This document shows, piece by piece, positions 1-13,600 of a stretch of 64,000 bases of DNA. The DNA lies in assembly GCA_004794655.1 (NCBI GenBank), contig SMMW01000523.1, forward strand, positions 930,001 through 994,000. The letters are read 5' to 3'. How positions within the stretch are numbered: the first letter of the stretch is position 1; every line of letters begins with the position of its first letter. Both the position numbers and the translations under genes were made by a program. The DNA comes from Marisa cornuarietis. Taxonomy: Eukaryota; Mollusca; Gastropoda; Architaenioglossa; Ampullariidae. The notes below the pieces were generated by a model, which saw nothing but the letters and a program-made list of their open reading frames with translations, ran no database searches and was not told the DNA's origin.

Positions 1-290
1 TTATGGCAAAATGAACCAAAGTGTGTTTGCAAAGAACTCTTTCAGCTTGATAAACATGGCACCTTCAGGCCATGCCATCCTGTCAGTGTGTGTGCCATAT
101 TGTTATTGTGTCATCCTCTCACAGTCTTCAAGTTGATACAAAGATATGATTGTTATGCTCTCAGCTGAAATAAAATCAACATAATCATTGTCATACCATA
201 GCCTGGTCTGTAAATTTCACCTTGCCTAGAAATTAGTGTAACTGCAGTTAAGAACTGGGCTGCATTAAAACTAAACCACTTTCAACCCAG
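1..290. other. Intron or upstream sequence before the first visible exon
   Basis: No coding signal is seen here. The stretch ends in a pyrimidine-containing CAG that serves as the acceptor for the exon at 291. It is probably part of an intron of the large membrane coiled-coil gene, whose 5' exons lie outside the window. Confidence 0.6.
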
Positions 291-3200
291 GGACATCATC
301 ATTGAAGTGAAGCCATCTGGCTCTACTTGTCCATCCACCTCCTCCCCTGTCACCTCTTCGTCGCCCAGCAACCTGGCTAACTTTGGTGTCTATAAGACAA
401 GTGTTTCTAACGAAGAACCAGACTGGGCACTGATTATTGGTGAGTTATGTGCCTTGAGCAGCTTTGCACAGCTTAGAAGTTTAAACACATTGGCTGTCAA
501 ATTTTAACATGTCCTAAAGATACACAACAAGTGGTTTAGAGGGACCTTTAAATTTTTAATTAATTTAAGCAAATAATTTTTTGACATATCTTTAAATTCT
601 TACACATACCATTGTGCTACTGCTATGAAATAATCTGATCATCAGTTTCCTGAAAGTTGAATTGGCTTAATCCCAAAACTGCAGATTTTCATTGTGTATG
701 TGTGTGTGTGTTTAATTTTGCAGGGCTCTTGGCATTTTTTGGTGCATGCGTGATCTTGCTGATTGTTGCTGTTGTGGTCTGGCGTCCACGTGATTCTGTC
801 ATCTATCCCTTGAAGCGCTGGAAACCGCGATATCGCAGTCTTGGGGCCCCTCCACCTGTCCCTTCATATATTCGCTATGATGTTGACAACTGGCCAGACA
901 AAATCATGTAAGGTTCATTTTAATTTGCCTGTTTAGCTGCTACAATTTATTTATCAGGTTACAAGATGGTAGAATGTCCTCTTAGCAGCAACATCTCTTC
1001 CATGAATCTTAACTTTTGTTTTACCACACAATGGGACAGGGTGAGATTAAAGACATACCTTGATGCACAGCATTTAGAGATTTTTGACTTGATGTGTGTT
1101 TTCAGAGATCCTGATCTCCTTGGGCCACGTCCAGCAGTAGTAGGAGCTGAAGCCAGTGTCTTGGCTGCAATTGGTCAGTGACATCCTTAAAGCAGTCACT
1201 GCTTAGGTGCTAAATGAGAGAAATGAGAGTCTTAGGAAATTATAAATTTGATTAGTTCCATGTGAAGTTATTTAACTAGTATCACAGATGCTTTACATAA
1301 TCCCTTCCATCCTTCATCATTTGCTGTTGATATTCTCACTTTTATGCAGAATAACCTGGGATGAATTAATACTAAATGTTTATGTGTCCTCCACATATAT
1401 TGTACATATTTTATTTGAATTCTTGCTGTTTGTGTCATCTTGTCTTTTTTTTTGTTTTTTTTAGGAACAAAAGAGGTACAGGAACTAGAGAATTTCAATG
1501 TGCGAGTCCTTTATGACAAACTAGAAGATCAGAATCTGCACCTGGCAGCTCAGCTGGCTCGTCAGAAAGATGACCTTGACCACTTCTACAAATCCATCTG
1601 TAATCAGAATGACGAGCTGCGCAAACTGCTGAATGATCTTGACCCTGCCAAGCTGGAGATGCTGGAACATCAGCAGGCAGCGATTGTCAGGGAAGGGTTG
1701 CTGGGTGCAAGCCCTGGTGAGAGTGGCCCTACCATCATGAATGCCAGCATCACTGTGGGTGATGGAGCCAATAGGCTGAAATATGCAGGTGAGTGACATT
1801 TGGTGTGGATGCAGCACAAGTTTTTATAAATGCCATGCACAACATCTTACCACGGAGTTTAGAGCCAGCCTGTTTGAGAAGGGAGGGAGTCAGATATTAC
1901 GTGACTTAAAGTCAGATGACATACTTAGTGCAACAAATTCTCCAAGTGCAATGATTTATCTCTTTTATTACTCAGTCCTGAATATTTGTTCCTTCCTTCA
2001 CTGCAATGGCTGTGCTTTAGTTTTTAATACGCTGAGTGCTTTCTCCTAAATTTTGATGGTTTATTAAATCATAGGATCTGGAATACGTGAGGCTGAACTG
2101 ATGGCTTCTCTGAAGCTTCTTATTGATCGCCTCAACACTGGCAACATTCCACTCAGCAAAATAACATGGGAGCAGCTACAGCATGGTGGTCCCAATAATG
2201 GCATACACAGCACGACAAAAGTTTACCATGTCAGTGGAGGAGATCTGGTAGGTGTCACACAGAGTTTTGATTACCTCCTGTGATTTCCAACTTCTACTCC
2301 AAGTGTGGTGTATGTGTTGGGGGAGGGGAGGCAGATCATCTCTTAGATCAAGTTTATTATCTTTATTATGTTTGTGATACACTCATGCCTTTATTCTTAT
2401 TTGGGGAGTGAGGGATGTTTGCTTGAGTTGACCTTTCCCACTGACCTTTACATGTCAGAAAAATGGACTGCAGCATTGTTTGTTAATATGTTATTTTTAA
2501 TGTTAAAGAGTGGTAGCGAAGGGGAACTATTGCGGCAGCAATATGGTGAGCAAATGCAGTTGGAGCAAGAGCTAGCAAAATCAGAGCAGGAAGCATATGA
2601 CAGTGCCTTGAGAAGCCTTGCAGAGTCACGACACAAGACGGTAGACTCACTGATGGAGTCCCTTACTTTGAAACTACAAGGTGAGTTGGAAGAAACATTT
2701 GATCCTACATTCATGGCAAGAAGAAGCAGTGACTGACATTTTCCCTAAATCTACATGAGGTTGTGTTCAGCTTAATTCATAAGTTGTTTAGTAGTGCTTC
2801 TTGAGGAAGATGTTAAACAAGGTTTAGAAAGAGTTTGTAAGTAATGCTTGAAAGGACTAGAGGAGTGGGGATGAACATTTTTTTTAACCACTGATGGCTT
2901 AACAACTGTTACATGTCTGGCAATCAGTGCTACTTCCAGAAACAACTTAAATATAAGAGTATCCCATAAGACTTCTCGAAAACCTTGCTTAACACAGTCA
3001 TGGTGCTGTGAATTATCAGTTTCCATAGCCCTGCCTGTTAGAGACATAATAAATCACATCATGTTTATAATGAATCACATCATGTTTATAATGAATCACA
3101 TCATGTTTATAATGAATCACATCATGTTCATAATGAATCGCATCATAACTGAATTATCAGTTTCCATAGCCCTGCCTGTTAGAAACATAATAAATCACAT

Positions 3201-4640
3201 CATGTTTATAAGGAATCACATCATGTTCATAATGAATCGCATCATGTTTATGCAGAATCAAAAGCTTTAGAGATGAATGCTAGGCTTGAGTGGCACTTCT
3301 GCACATTTAACATAATTAAAGGAGTAGTAGAGTGCAAATTTTCATGTAATGATTAGGAAAAACTCAGTGCAAGATATTATTTCCCCATATCTGGGTGAAT
3401 GCCCTTGCTTCTACCATGAGATACACACTCACAAACATCACTATGAACAGGTCAAGCTCAACAACACAGATATCAGGATTGTACATGGATATGTCTAGCC
3501 AATAAGAGAACTGGATATAATAACATGGAATTTAATGAAAATAGTATTTTGCATTGAGCTTTTATTTCATCATAAAAAATATAGAATCTTTTAAAAGAGC
3601 TGGACTGGGTCTAGGGTTTATCATGAAACTCATCAGAATTGTAAACTGAACTGTCTGAATTTAGTGAACTTATAGCTTTCATCTAAGTGGACATCACTGT
3701 CACCTGGTATAGCTGCTATTAATACATATAGTAGGTCATGTACTGGTTACTGCCATTTTAATTCTCTTATTTGCAGGAGACCTAAAGGATTTTGAAGTCC
3801 AAGACATATTAAAAGAGCATGAAAAGGACCTTCAACAGGCCTTGAGTAAACACAGCCAATCTCGACAACGACAACTTCAAGAACTGAGGTCACGATTGTC
3901 AGAGAAGCGGCGGAAGAGAGAAGCTCAGCTGAAGGAGAAGCACAAAGCAGAGGTTTTTTTCAAGTTTATTCCTTCCTGATGATCAATATCTATATGTGAG
4001 CCATAGGCTGTATGACTGATACACATCCTGTTGTGAGGGAAAGGCTGTATGACTGTATGACTGTGCACAAATACAAATCTTTTTAAAGATGAGTATTTTC
4101 ATCTCAATATTTGACAAATAATAGTGGTGTGCACATGTAAGAGGGGATGGGTGCCTTAATTGCAGTTTTCCACTCTTCCTGAAAAATAACCAGTACAATA
4201 GATGATGGGTCAAGGTAGTTTTTTCCATATTGCCAGTCAGTAGTTCCAGGGGGGACCAGATCGATGTTTTTCTTACACTTCCTGCATGTTCTTCTCTTTC
4301 CAATCTGGTCTGGCCTTTGTTCCCCTGGTCATGTAACTGAGCAATGACCCAATGCTTCCCATAACTGGAAGCCCTGGCCAATCCTTTTCTTTCATATAGT
4401 CATATGTTATCATACACTGCATGGACACAGAGATGAAAAGGGTTTTGAAACAATAAGACACACCTCTTCTTCCACCCTGCACTGCCACTCAAAGAAAGAG
4501 TTCCCAGGCATTCTGACATGCTACATCACCCCACTTTGTGTGTGTGTGTGCATGCATGTATATATATATATATTTGTGTGTGTGTGTGCATGCATGTATA
4601 TATATATATATTTGTGTGTGTGTGTGCATGCATATATATA

Positions 4641-4683
<43 letters not shown>

Positions 4684-7600
4684 TCCCCTATCATATTGTA
4701 TCTGTCACACAAACCATGAGCTTTGGGTTGTCATGATACTGTGTACTGATCATCTTTCTGTTCTTTGTGGTGTACCACTCAAAGGCTAAGCAAGCAGGCA
4801 TACCACCACCGCTGGACAATGCTGACATCACGGAAATTACTATACACACTGTGGAAGCCTTGCTGAATGCTGCACACAATGAAGAAATGGCCAAACAGTC
4901 ACAAGCAGAAAGCAATGTCAATCATCATTTAAGTGACCAGTATCGCAAACAGATGTCTGCCACCATGTCCAGTCAGATTGTAAGAAGTAATTCAATTGTG
5001 CTTGTGGGATACTGGAAGTTTGGTCTTTTTTTCTATAAGCCATAATTATACATGTATATATATATATATATAAATCTTTTTTTTACCCACCCCTCCCCAG
5101 ATCATTGCTTTTTAGTTGTAAATTATTATTATTATTTTACTTTGATCTAGAGTAGCAGAAGTTGATGTTTGTTTTGTGTTTACTTGCTTTGACTCATAAT
5201 CATTTACCTTATTTCAGTGTCCTCCCTTTCAGGCAAAATGTCTTTTTCACCTTGGCCATTTAAAAAAGAAAAGTCAATATGTTACAAAAATATTAATTTC
5301 AAATGATCTTTTATTATAAAAATTAGTAGAAATTAACTGTTTGTACTTGTAGACAATAGTGTTTGTTTTACGTAATATACACATAACAGCTTGCCCAGAA
5401 CTGCTGTTAAAATAATGTATTTCTGAAGTAGGACTACAGTGAAAGCAGGGTATTTATGTACAAGTTACAGGTAGTAAGTCATTTGAGTAAACTGAAATCA
5501 TCCTAAAGTGAATGAAGATTATCTAGAATAAGGGGATCAATCACAAGAAATACATGGTCATTCTGATAATCTGCTGCACCAAACTGTCAGAAAATGTGGA
5601 ATATCACCCCACATGGTCAAGCTTTGCTTGCTTCACGACAAAGGCATTACATTTGAAATAAAGACTAGATATCTTATTAAATTTAAGTTAAGCCAAGTAC
5701 CTGATAGATGATTCAGATAATCATGACTGCATTTATTTCCCTTGTAATGTTAACTATTCACAAATAAAAAGAAAAATAAAACTTGACAAATATGTCTGGA
5801 GCATCACATTACCAGCTGTGTCAGGCTGGTGTATCAATGTTGTGTTAATGGGATACAGTTTGAAGCTTTTTTTTAATGGCAGATATAACTTTCTTTGTAG
5901 GGGAGGTAACCAGGCAAAAAAAATACAATGTTTTTTTCACAGCTTACCTGTGCATTCCTTCTAGAGCCATTTGCACAGATCAAGTTGTCATGCCTATTTA
6001 TAACACATTTATAATTATAAGAATGTAAATATATCTTTATATGGTAGACTAAGAGGTGAAGAGTACAAGCAACCTTACGGAACTGTTCTCAAAATCATGG
6101 TGTGAATGCTGCTATAGGAAAGTCTGAGGGACCAGAATCTGATCCTCAAGGACAAGGCAAACGACCTTTTGATGCAGCAACGCACGTTGGAGGAGAAGTT
6201 GGCAGTGAAGATAGAAACACAAAAACAGCAGCAGCTGCAGCGTGTTCTGGATGCTTGCCTGCAGCGTCGCCAGGCACAACTTAGGCAGCAGCTGCAAAAA
6301 CAAGAGCAGGAGAAGGCAAAAGTAAGAATGTGTAGATCTATGTAGATGTGCAGGAAACATGTTTTATTCCATTTGATACACAATGTACTAATATTTACAT
6401 ATAATTACACACACCCATTTATGCTTGGACAAATCTGCAAAAATAAAGGTGAAAGTAGCATAGGCTACTTGCCATAGGAGTAAGATATGTTTATGTCTCA
6501 AGAATGACAGATACCAGCCTTCTCTTTCCATTGCCTTCACCTAGATAAAGCAAATATCTGTTAGGTGGTCGGGCAGGGTAGAGGAGTTTTCCAGTGAAAT
6601 GCCCAAGCAGGGCATTAGCCATGATTTTCTGCTTTAAAGTGGCGTTCACAAACAGAATATGGAACATCCTCACCAAATGCAGAGCTTTTGAGCTTGCCAA
6701 AGAATTTGATATAATCATTCCTGCAACAGATTTTGCCACAATTTTGAAGCACTTTCCGATGCTGAGTTTGTTGTGCAAGATCAGACTTCTTTCAGTCAAA
6801 ACTATTAAGTGTTCCAAACTCTGAAGTGACATCTGTAGCACATATTGAATTGTTACCTAACACATTTTCATGTGTGATTTATCTACATGTATATATTTCT
6901 TGCACTAAATCATTTTGTATAGTACATTAATTTTTCTCAATCAATACTATCATACTTTTCCATGATGAACAGGGAAATCAGTGTCCTGATTTTTTTTCTT
7001 TTCCATTTTCTGTTCTCCAGTTGTCCTCTAAGCTGATCGAAGAAGGCAGGAATGATGAGCGTGACTCAGTTCTCAGTCAGCTTGATAAACAGCATCAACA
7101 GCAGCGACGAGCACTTACAGCTGAGCTTGATGCTGAAGATGCTGATCACAAAAGACAGCTTACCCAGGCGATGGATGAGGACCACACAGGCACTCTCAGA
7201 AATATCCACCATGATCTGATTACACAGGTTGACTGTTATCTTGTGGCCATATTTTTTTTAAACTGAAGTATTAAAAAAAGTATAACAAGGACAATTCATT
7301 AACTAGGTCTGATATCTGTAGTGGTGCCAGGTTCATGCTAAAAGATATATGGGTATTTTACTTTTTCTCTGCATAACTGATAACACTTGTCATTTCTGGA
7401 ATGCTTGCAGCTTGAGCGAGCCACTCAGCAGAAGGATCGCTTGGCTTTTCAGCGGTTGATGGACCAATATCGATGGGAGCTCGAGGCACTGGGCCATGAC
7501 ACAGACAGTGAGAGGAGCAGGCAATTGTCAGAGCTTGAGGTATAGATACCATTCCTGTACGATCTGTGTGCCTAGGAATGACACACACACATATACAGAT

Positions 7601-10600
7601 GTTCACAAGCACACACATGCTTGCACTGTGTCTGACATCCTTGACCTTGTGTTAGATTTATCTGTTTATATATAGTGTTCTTTCCCTCCACTGAAGGTGG
7701 TCCCATAGTGCATTAACACCCACAAATACTCCAGATTTGCACACGCTTGAACATACAAAAGAATGCACAGCACACACGTAGGGTGGAGAACACTGGTGTA
7801 CCCAGAGAGAAAGCCACCATGCAACGATCAGCCCTGCAAACATTTGATTACTTTTTTGTTGTGCTGAAGGCGAAACTGGCAGCCAGAAGGCAGCAGCATG
7901 TCTTGGAAGCATTTCAACAGATGGAGGACAGCACAGCTCGTCGCTTGGTTGCTGAACAGCTACGCAGGATGTCACAAGGCAGGAATGACATGGACAGAGC
8001 AGCTGTGGACTTGCATCACAAACCTACTGTTGTCTATACCCAGTCTGCTGAAGAGCAAGCCATGCTCCATGAACATGTATGCCATTTTACTTTTGTCTGT
8101 ATGTTTCTGTGTAACAGATTTTGCCAATATTTTAAAGGCACTAAGGTAATTATATAGAAACATGTCTTCTGGTCATTTTATGAAAGTAAACATGGTTACA
8201 AAATGGTGTCCTTGGATGGGCGAAAGTAAGCATGGGCTATATGTATTTTACTAGTCCTGCTTGTATATTATTTTAACACATTTATGCAAACAACTAACAG
8301 AAAATCAGAAAACTGGTATAATTTCTTCATGTGACTTTAAAGACACATAAAAACAGCTAACACTTCTCTCATTCTGTTTTTCCTGTCAGGAACGAATGAG
8401 GGAAGACATGAAAAGGAGACACAAGCAAGAGCGTGATAAACTGGCAGTGGATCTTGAACAGAAAGGGCAGCAGAAGGAGAAGGCCCTTAAGCAACAGATT
8501 GAAGCAGAGATTGAGCGGATGATGAGAGAAAAAAAGAACAGGCATGCAGCAGAGGAGGCTGCTCATACAGATCTCAGCCCAGACCAGCTGGCCAATGTGA
8601 GTAATAGAGTTTTGGTTATTTTAAAAACTTAAAAGCAGACATAAACCAGATTGGAAACAACTAGGAATAAAATTTGTGTATGAGTAAGCTCAGCTGTATT
8701 TTGTAGTTGGGGTGGTTTTTTTTTTTGTTCTTTTCACTGTACAAGCTTTATAGTTCTACCTGAATCAGAAGATGTTTTAAAAACGAATTATAGAGAAGTG
8801 ATGTGCAGTTTTTGAAGACAGTTGTGTAAATGAGTGGGTTTTTTTATTTGTATACCAATACAGCTGATGGCCAGACATAAGGAGGAGCTGGATGACCTGC
8901 GTGAAAGTCTGGAGTCTGACAGAGCTCGCCAGATGCTCTTGCTGCGTGACTCCCTGGCTGAAAGCCGACGGCGCCGAATGGAGGACTTAAGAAGGAGGCA
9001 GGATGCAGAACTGACAAATGAAATGCTGGAGCAGAAGAAAGAATTAGATGAAGTTCGACTTCAGCAGGTTAATACTGTGTTTTTACTGAAATGACTTGCC
9101 CCGTGTTTGTCCTGATAATGACATGTAGTCTGGGATCAAGTTGAGGATGTGGGAATGTAACAGTCTGAAGAGTCAAGGTCTAGTCCTCCCTGAGCTACAA
9201 TCAGTTGTTGTAGCTTCAACATTGCCTTTTCCTTTATGTTTACTTGAAGCATTATTCAAGCTACTGGCATGTTTAGGAATGTCTTTTTATGCACTTTGTA
9301 TAGTGCATGGGTGAGTATATACAAAGGGCTCGGAGTGACACCACTCATGTCGTGTTCCTTAGGCAAAAAGCAGATTACTCTACACCTCTCATCAGCAAGC
9401 TCCACTGGCTGCCAGTTTCTTTATTTTGTCTTTGGTGTTCCCAGGTCCACACCCATCAGACCCCACATTACAGAAGGCCGCCATTGTCTACATACTCTTC
9501 TTGGTGTCCCAGAGCTTCTCTTCCAGTGTGGTTCCGTCTGCCAGCATCAGCATTGATTGCAAGACTGCTACACTGTGCCACTGTCATCTTCACAGCCTCA
9601 TCCCTGGCATTTCTGATGCCTTATCATCTGAGCTGGTCTCTGTGTGTTTTCCTCCTCTCTATGAAAACTATCAGATGAGAGAAATTCAGCAGATGCTCCT
9701 TTTCTTTCTCAGGACCCAGTGTTTGGAAATTTTCACCCCTTTGGAACTGTGTCTATGTTCAGCTTCAAAACCTATCTCTTTAAGAAATATCTTTCATAAT
9801 CTAGCAGACTCATCCTTTTGCTCCTAGTTCTTAATCCTCATCCATCACTTTGTTATGTTTGCCATGGTGTCATCCATTTTGCTGACACTTGTTCCTTTAT
9901 GGTATTGTTGACTTTTGGTTTGTTTGTAGTCTTTCATTCACAGCACATTGAGCTTACCTCCTCATGGAGAAGTTTGCTTTACAAATTCAGTTGATATTAT
10001 TACTTGAGTGTATAAGAATATTATAAACATTGTCAAACTGTTTCTTTGTGAGTTAATGCAGGTGTGTTGGTGCTCTTGTAACAGGCCAAACAAGCAGAGA
10101 AGCAGTCTATTGAGGAAGGCATTAGGGAAAATGGTTCTGAGGATAGTGAAAAAGTGGTGCAGGCTGTGTTGGCTGCTCGGCATGCCAGGGTGACAAACTA
10201 GTTAATTTCTTCTTTTTATTTTGCACTGAAGTATCCTGACATTTTTTGTTGTTGGTGATAACTGGTAATTTATCTTAATTATCTAGTAATGATGGAAAGG
10301 ATTAGTAGAAGTAACAAGGATGCTGATGCACTTAGGCATAGCCAGCCATTAATTAAATGCTTACTTTAAGAGAAAAATAACTTAAATATGTTACAAGAAA
10401 CAAATATAAAGCAATAATTAAAAGCTATGTTTCAAAATCTCAGTGTGCCAATTAAAGTAGCTTGTTTTCACTGCTGAAGTGAAAATCCTGAGGGCCTGGG
10501 TTCAGATCTCATCTCATAGTGCTTTTTGTATATCACAACTATTCACAGGGCTGGTCATTAAGGGTTTTCTCCCGATATAGCAATTTTCTCTACCTTAATA

Positions 10601-13600
10601 ATTTTTCAGTGTGAAATCACCACAAGGTGGAAACATTTTCCAGTCAAGTTAACCCACAAATAAGCAACCATCCAACTAAGCAACCAACGACTCGCCCTCC
10701 CACCTAAGCAAGCAGACACATTTTCAAGAGATTTTAATTTTTGTTTTAATAAGATTATGATGTAACCTTCCACTCAGTTATCAAAGTATGGCTGGTGCTT
10801 TGTTTTTAGGAACTGCATGACCTTGAGGCAGCTTATCAGGCTAAGCGCCAAGCGATGATTGACAAAGCACTTAGTGAAGTTCATGATGACTATGAGAAGA
10901 AGCAAGAACTTCTCCTTCGTCGACATCAAGAGGACCTGAAAGCTCTGACAGTTAGTTCAGCTTTAGCTTCATCAGTGCTGTGCTTGCTATCCTGAAATGA
11001 TTATTCTTATAAAACTTGCGTAAACACACTGAAGACTTATTGATAGATAATACACATACTAACAGGTACCTAAACTATTTCTTTTGAGGGCATTTAAAGG
11101 CTAACCTTAGTGCAAAATTAAATTCCTTTTGGACATTAACATTCTCTTATTTCACCAACTGTATCACATCTTCTGCAATGTGACATCTCTGACCTCTACT
11201 TGTTTCTTGTCACAGCAACAAGCTCTAAGCCCCGAAGAACTTGCAGAGCATCGTGCCGCACTTTTGAATCGCCACCAGATGGAGCTAGCTGAACTTAAGC
11301 ATCGACTTTCTGAAGATGAACGTGAGGCTCAGCAAGCTGCTGCCTCTGACTGGGAGGTCAGCTTTGCTCGTGACAAGCTGTCTCTTAAGGAACGTCACTA
11401 CAAGGTAATGGATCTGTAACAAGCTGATGTAAGTGTGGCCTGCATTAAGATGTTTAGCTGAATTGGGTTTAATAAGCTGAAATAATCATCCTTGGGTTTT
11501 TTGAATTGCTTGATTTTCTGCTGAGTATTTGTTTTATATTGACTGGTGTCAGTTTTCCAAAGGATGGAGAGTCTTGAAAGGTCACCGCTTTGTGTGACTA
11601 TTTGCAAGGTTTGTTTCCTCATCAACTTATAGAAAACAATTCCTAGTCTAGTGTATTACACAGAGGTCTTTGAGCTGGAAATAGTTCTTCACATTTTTTT
11701 CTGACAATCAGCTTCCTGCAGCCAGAATTTTTTGCTGTACATAGCAGGCAGTCACAGTTGGTTCTGACTGCATCAAGGAAGACCAAGAAGCCCACTTTCT
11801 GGGAAGCAGAGATGGAAATAAACATGTTTGTGACTAGTCACTTTCTGGTGTGCTATTCTTTTGGTTTTACTTGGCATCCAGGAGTTTGCCGAATGCCTGC
11901 AACAGTACTCACCTGGGCATGAGGCTGTCAAGAAGGCAGATGCAGCAGCTGATAAACTTGGAAAGGTCAAGGCAGAACTAGATCACCAAAGACTTGATAA
12001 AGAGAAGAAGCTCAAGAAAGAACAGGAAGGTGAGCGAATGAGGATAATGATTTGAGTGTGACTGCAAAATAATATGATAAATTTTGTAAACTTGCAGGGG
12101 ATATGTTGGTCCTTAGAAGCAGCACCTTCTACTTGCTGGTAGTAGAAAATTATTTTTTCTGGTCACCATTAACGCATTTATCTAAAATAATTATTTCATC
12201 CTGTACACCTCTTCCAGTTGAACTGTTTATAATTTGATATTTATTCACACATGCCATAGTGTTGTCACTCTATTTACACAGGCCAACATGTTGTCATTTT
12301 ATTTACACTTGACAACTAGTTGCAGTTTTGTGATCAAGTGCTAACTTGATGTAACAGAAATATAGTTCAGTGTTGTTAAGAAATCTGCTAATAGATGGTA
12401 TTATGTAAATTTATTCACATTCAGAGCTGAGTTCCAAAGATTTTTGCACCCTAAAAAAATTGGTGCAAGTGCTTTGTGAATTTACTTCTCTTCCCAGATT
12501 TAGCTGGCATCCAGCAGAGAGAAATAAAATGTAACTTAACCAGTTTTCCATCAACCATACTTCCTGTTGTTAACAATATGACCTAAAAGAGTGACTACTG
12601 TTTGCAGATTTCTAAAGATGTGTAAAAAGTGTCATGGAAAAATGATTTTTCTTGCCTTTCTGTTCTTATAGAATTTGAAAAACTGGAGAAGAAGAAGCTG
12701 GAAGATGAAATGTCTAAATATGCACAAAATTTGGAGGAGGAGACAAAGAAAGAGAAGGATAAATATGAGCGTAACATCCAGACCTTAAATAAACGAAAGG
12801 AAGAGCTCGTCGAGGAAAACAAAAACAAGTTGAAGGTATGGTATAGAAATATTGTCATACCTTACCTGTGTCCATAAACGTCTTGCATAGAATCTTTTAA
12901 TAGAAGGAATAAATTATTTAATGTATATTCTAAAATGGAAACTTAAAAATTTTCAATCTTCCTGCAGGCAGAGCTTGCTCATTTGAAAAATTCTGGGGCT
13001 ATCAAGGAGGAACAGGAACAACTCCTCAAGCAGCATGAGCACACTGTCAATATGTTGATCAGTAAAATGGAAGCTGACCGTCTGCGCATGCAGAGCAACC
13101 TTCAGGGTCGCTTAAAACAGCGGCAACTGGAAAAGATGGAGGAAAAAAAGGTGGAGCTCAAAGAGGAAATGATAGAGCAGCGGCGACAGATGGACAACCT
13201 TCAACGGAGGGAAATGGAGAGGCTTAAGATGGATGAGGTTGTCTCCTGATTCATTTTCTGAGTGTTTTAGTGTGTGTGTGTGCTTGCATTCATGTACATT
13301 TGTCTTGACAAGGATTTGAGAAAAAAGCTATCCGTAGGAGTTTATGATTGGAGTAGTGAAGTGGTTGGGGTGGGTTTGGGGTTTGGGTTGGGAGGGGATT
13401 TTAACCATACCAGTTTGGGAAGCTAAAAAAAATATGGCTGAAATTTTTTGTTGAAGCCAGAAATTTGATGTATTCGATGACAATTTTGGTTGGGGATCAA
13501 GGAAATTAGGTGAGCTGGGAAACTCTTTTCATTGGTCAGTCTTGTAGTTACCCGTATAGTTTGATGTAGTGCAGCTTCTTCATTCCCTGTAATGACAGAA

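Noticed and set aside
4518..4789. Open frames made of CVCVC / TYIYIY-type repeats
   Set aside because: They are translations of TG and TA microsatellites.
6102..6284. Plus-strand 60-residue open frame starting at 6,102
   Set aside because: It is an out-of-frame reading of the real exon at 6118-6321, which encodes coiled coil in another frame.
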